From: Strongylocentrotus droebachiensis
Lineage: Eukaryota > Echinodermata > Echinoidea > Camarodonta > Strongylocentrotidae
DNA: 64,000 nucleotides
Reading direction: 5' to 3'
NCBI GenBank assembly: GCA_035222895.1
Contig: JAVYIG010000041.1
Location: forward strand, 992,001-1,056,000
Shown piece after piece: positions 59,616 to 64,000 of the stretch; position 1 is the first letter of the stretch, and every line of letters begins with the position of its first letter. A program made the position numbers and the translations under genes. The notes under the pieces are model-generated. The model saw only the letters and a program-made list of their open reading frames with translations. It was not told the DNA's origin and did not search any database.

Positions 59616-61674
59616 TGATGGAAATGGCAAAATGATTAAAGATTTGAAAGTTGATGTTATTTGCCTTCACTGACATTTGACCTCCATAGATGGTTTTTCA
59701 CTAAAAATCCTCAGACATGTCTAAACATGAGCTCTAAAGCATATATGACCATTGGTAGAAATTATGGTGGCATACAAAACGGTCAAAACCGTAGGCTGTT
59801 TATATATTATTCCCAATATTTGTAACAAAATCTATTGGGCAGAATTCTTTGATTCATAAGTTCATGTCTTGCAATTCCTTTGGATATAAGTATAGTCTTC
59901 AGAATAATGCAGACCCTGTCGGTAACAAAATGTTCTTTCATCGTCTTATCTGTTGTTTTGAAAAGAAAATTTGAAAGTGAAAGCAGTCCAGAGAAAATAT
60001 ATATTTTGTTTATTTAAGATTGTAAAAGACAATTTGTCCCTCTGTTATTTGATCAGTTTTTATTTAGACTTCACATCATCTCTGAAATGTAAACCTGAAA
60101 ATGTTATGGTCTATTGACTTTTGGGCATGGTAGATGACCTTTGACCTTTGGGTGTGTTTCAAAATACATCCCAGCAAAAGAGTGATTGATGATATTATTT
60201 CTTTATCCATATATGTTTTATGGGTATAGATTATAGAAAGTGAAACGGGTGTTAATCAAATCTAAATATAGAACATTCTTGTGGATGAAGTATGCAGATG
60301 TCCATTTTGACTCTCTTTTTTATTGTTATGATATAGGCCTACAATCTGATAGTCTTGCCAGCTAATAGGGCTACACAGTTCTCATTTAACTCTTTGCATG
60401 CCATGTCCATACTGCTTCTATGGGCACTGTGTGCATTATCAAAGTCAGTGCAAAGTTGCAGCAGTGGCACAGTAAAGGTTAATGAATCACAGAAGCTTTG
60501 TTTTTCCTTTCACATAGTTTGCCAATTGATGAAGGTACTTTTAGTACTTTGAAATGCTTGTTTTGAAAGTTTCACCTTTCTTGCCCCTTCATAAAATTCC
60601 CTGCCGTTCTTTTCATAAATCATAAACTTTATAATATCAGGGAGATGAATTTAGAAGCATCAGGATCTTAATGCAATCTGCTATATCAAAAATATGTTAT
60701 TCCATGTCATTCATCTGGGAGTAGAGAAATGATACTGGGTAATAATGCATGAAATAGCTTATCAATTCATTATTCAATTAATGATAGAGTAATATAATTT
60801 CTCTTAAAATTCACAAAAATCTCTTTTACATCTGTGGAAAAATATATATGAATTAGAATTATTCAATGAATCCATATTCATCTCCCAACTGCTGATAGTT
60901 GACTTCTTGTTGAACTGAGTGAGTCGGGAAGCTTCGCTTTTTTCTCTTTTGATAGCTAAATCATAACTGCATTAATTAGAAGTCATAATGGAATCATCAA
61001 TGGAAGAGGTTTTAGGTGAACTCCAAATGCAATTGGTATGTAAACATTTGATTTGGTAGGTCAGTCAGACCTGATTTGAATGCCAAACCCTGTCTGTGGT
61101 ATACTCCCTACTCTGCGTCCTGGCTCTAATTAGTGACTAGAGTACAATCACCCTCCTATGATTGACATGTGCTCATTTCTCCATCTAAGAGAGACTGCGT
61201 CTGATGCAGAGACCACTAATGACGATATGATACCACTCTCACTGGTGCAAGAGTGATCTGGAAATTATATGAGATGCAAGTATTTATAGTTTTCTAACAT
61301 TTCAGATGATGTTATCCTACCAGTATACATTTCTTGGAGGAAAGATGTTTTCTTGTAAATGAAACTGATTCAAGGTTTGTTCAGGATAGGGTACATGCTG
61401 ATTGATTTGATTTTGATCTGTTAGAGAAGGGGGGGAATGAATAGACTAAGGCCTAAAGTTTGACTATAAAGAGTAACCCAAATTTGATCCTTTTCTGGGA
61501 AACAGAGCAGGCCCAGCCATTCGAGATCATTCTTATTTGGCTTTCACATGTGACCAAGTTCCACCTCCATGCAGGCTCCAGGCTGTGTGAGTCGCTTCAT
61601 CACGTTTGTGTAGGTTGCCACAATTATTATCTTCTTGTTCACTATCATCTTAAGAATCCTTGACCTGATCTGAG

Positions 61675-62312
61675 TAGGTACCAACCAATCCCTCTTTGCT
61701 CAGTGTGAACAGACCTTATACTGTATCCCCTGCAAGCTTGAACGAGATCTTACTGTGTTGCATTTAATTGGTCTTTGGTACCAACCAATCCCTCTGTGCT
61801 AATTACAAAGCTAGTTCAATGTGAACAGACATTGTACTGTATCCCCTGCAAGCTTGAACGAGATCTTACTGTGTTGCATTGGTCATCACTGAGAGCTAGC
61901 TCAGTGTGAACAGACCTTGTACTGTATCCCCTGCAAGCTTGAACGAGATCTTACTGTGTTGCATTGGTCGTTACTGAGAGCTAGCTCAGTGTGAACAGAC
62001 CTTGTACTGTATCCCCTGCAAGCTTGAACGAGATCTTACTGTGTTGCATTGGTCATCACTGAGAGCTAGCTCAGTGTGAACAGACTTTGTACTGTATCCC
62101 CTGCAAGCTTGAACGAGATCTTACTGTGTTGCATTGGTCGTTACTGAGAGCTAGCTCAGTGTGAACAGACCTTGTACTGTATCCCCTGCAAGCTTGAACA
62201 AGATCTTACTGTGTTGCATTGGTCGTTACTGAGAACTAGTGCAGTGTGAACAGACCTTGTACTGTATCCCCTACAAGCTTGAACAAGATCTTACTGTGTT
62301 GCATTGGTCGTT
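61675..62312. repeat. 85-bp minisatellite, 7 copies
   Basis: 'gtgaacagac' starts at 61705, 61821, 61906, 61991, 62076, 62161 and 62246. Five spacings are exactly 85; the first is 116 because the leading unit carries an extra 'ggtaccaaccaatccctct' segment, which also occurs at the array's left edge. Each inner unit contains the 10-bp palindrome GAGCTAGCTC and an AGATCT. Variants catcact and cgttact alternate between neighbouring units. No coding frame spans it. Confidence 0.95.
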
Positions 62313-63584
62313 ATGTTACACATGCAGTCTCAAGTTCACCGCATCCTTCTACATCATTGACGTCCTTTATGAAAGATGTGGAAAAGGGAGAGAGTACAGT
62401 CACCTAGGCCTTGTCTAACTGTATCACGCTCCATCAAACATTTTGTGATGCGCACAAATCTGTGAAGTCTCTTTTAACCTTGTCAATTATTGCATCCATT
62501 TGATTTAGCCAACTGTGAGGATGAGGGAGGGGTTGATTGCAATCCAAAGTGGTATTCACATTGAAGATCTTCCTTTCACTCATCAGAGTTAATTAGTGCT
62601 TTTAACACTACCAGTATTCATGAATCTGTGAAGCATATGATGAAGAAAAAGTTTATTTTTATTTTGTGTCTATGGACGTTTATGTCATGTGTAAATCATA
62701 ATAGAAAAACATCCTAGTGTGCACAATTCATTTCCAAGTGATATCATTACTTATTACAGGGAATAATTTTCCTCAAATTCTTTGATTAGCAATTTCAGCT
62801 GATGGATAAATATTTCAAATTAAATTCTGTACATTTCTATGGAAGAAAACTGCTACACACAAGATATTTTGTATAGCAGTCATGCAAAAATGCATAGCAA
62901 ATTGCGATGCGATACCAGGAAAATTATTCCCTGTATTAGCAAAAAAATGGAAGAGACTTTTTCTTTCACTTGCAATAGTTGCAGTCTCAATGTTTGTAGC
63001 TTTGAGGAGATAGCTAATAGCCATGTATCAAAATAGAACATCGTTAGTGAGATGTTTGTGAATTTCTTTTTAAACCCTTTTTTTCTTCTTTTCGTATTGA
63101 ATATGTGTAATACATGTACTTTTATAACCCAGTAGAATATTTTGATTCTTCAAATGGTAATATGATCTGATTATTAATACCCACATGGAGAGTATCTTTT
63201 ATCAGATCGAGACCTTTTTGATCTAGTAATAAGCGGCGAGATGAAAGGTTGTCCCTTGGTCTCTTGTTTTGATACTCTGAGAAATAAAGGGAAAACAAAC
63301 TTAACAGTCACCATAATAATACTGTGTTTATATCATTGCAATAGAGAGGAAACAATTAATTCTCTCCTCTGCACAGATGTAGAGTTCATTCATAATGTGT
63401 GGAATAATTTATTAAAACTCTCGTAGTTTTCAGTCATCCTCTTTCAAAATCTTGATTCCGCTTTCACTGTAATGCGACAATAAACTGACAAAACATAAGA
63501 AACGGACACTACCATAAGTAACCAGTGATCAACATCATTTCATCAAATCAACTATTTGTACATGATTTAAAATATATTAACAGT

Positions 63585-63686
63585 GGGGGGGGGGGGGGGT
63601 ACTGCCAGTTCTATGTTTGGTATCCCTGAAGTTTTATGCAACTGCCAGAACATATACTAATTCATACCCCCCGCCCCCCCCCCCCC
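63585..63686. repeat. G15 run facing a C-rich run
   Basis: Fifteen G at 63585-63599 and a C-run broken by one G at 63667-63686, 67 bases apart on the same strand, hence complementary. A CT microsatellite follows at 63699-63752. Confidence 0.85.
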
Positions 63687-63698
63687 AGACACATACAT

Positions 63699-63752
63699 CT
63701 CTCTCTCTCTCTCTCTCCCTCTCCCTCTCTCCCTCCCTCTCTCTCTCTCTCT
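63699..63752. repeat. (CT)n/(CCCT)n microsatellite
   Basis: CT units with CCC interruptions. Confidence 0.9.
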
Positions 63753-64000
63753 ACTGTCTTTTCAATATTCTCTTTCTATATTTGCCCTGAGATTGTGAAT
63801 GAATGAATTCATCACCAATCTACTCCATGTGCAGCATCCAGTGATACTCCTAAGTGAAGAATGGAAAAGAAAATGGGTTATATTAAATGGCAGAAAGTGT
63901 AGGTGACCTGAGACGATTGTTGATGATTTTTCTTGGAATAGCCAGAGTTGAACGTGCCCTCGACTACCCCTGGTTCTATCTTCTACTCCTAAAATCCCTG

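Larger units (their letters stand above)
40576..64000. other. Presumed intergenic (or distant intronic) DNA without recognisable genes
   Basis: Apart from the repeats and elements listed separately, I find no exon with matching splice sites, no tRNA or rRNA signature and no transposase or reverse-transcriptase motif. Stretches 41870-43830, 44170-47060, 47615-49180, 50590-53550, 53810-56900, 58860-59470, 59640-61660 and 62330-63580 look like AT-rich single-copy DNA. Unique, more GC-balanced segments at 41080-41400, 44160-44330 and 46240-46390 could be regulatory or old repeat DNA. The open frames here, such as 55816-56040, are short and isolated. Confidence 0.5.

Noticed and set aside
1..64000. 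tRNA, rRNA, CRISPR arrays, operons
   Set aside because: No tRNA box sequences, rRNA segments or spacer-repeat arrays were seen, and the gene structure is clearly that of a spliced animal gene.

Overview
This is animal nuclear DNA. It is AT-rich, very sparse in coding sequence, and has GT/AG introns and many CT/GA, GAT and TAG microsatellites, G/C homopolymers, minisatellites and short DNA-transposon remnants. The overall texture suggests a marine invertebrate deuterostome, perhaps a sea urchin; that is an inference from style, not from a marker gene.

Only one gene is well supported. It lies on the + strand and enters from the left edge. An internal exon (4288-4488, 201 nt) has phase 1 at both ends and encodes an AT-hook followed by an Ala/Gly-rich stretch. 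It fits exactly, in phase, to a large terminal coding exon (34539-36031) after an intron of about 30 kb. The terminal exon encodes a Ser/Pro-rich, low-complexity tail with 15 KSP motifs (11 of them KSPV), then a PLDLR motif of the CtBP-binding type and a stop. I read it as the C-terminus of a chromatin-associated nuclear protein whose catalytic or reader domains lie upstream of the window. I cannot name the gene. A long 3' UTR may follow, with candidate poly(A) signals at 36488, 38188, 38881 and 40552. From about 40.6 kb to the end I see no convincing exon.

The rest is intron and intergenic DNA with several mobile elements that can be delimited by eye: two inverted copies of one TTAA-flanked MITE (2071-2562 and 58353-58854); a second TTAA MITE nested in an older repeat (9713-10079); a hAT-type MITE with a perfect 8-bp target duplication (47071-47605); a hAT-like element with 14-bp inverted ends (14293-14754); and a degenerate Harbinger-like element (56910-57346).

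The most unusual object is at 28857-32409 inside the large intron. A perfect 17-bp inverted repeat bounds about 3.5 kb built from successive blocks of different short palindromic words: CGAGCTCG, ATCGAT/AATTAGG, CAATTGG, a CpG-rich block, GCATACTAGTATGC, and CGAGCTCG again in a 31-bp array. It looks like a non-autonomous, hairpin-rich DNA transposon that I do not recognise. Minisatellites at 50101-50289 (27 bp x 7) and 61675-62312 (85 bp x 7, with dimeric variation) complete the picture.
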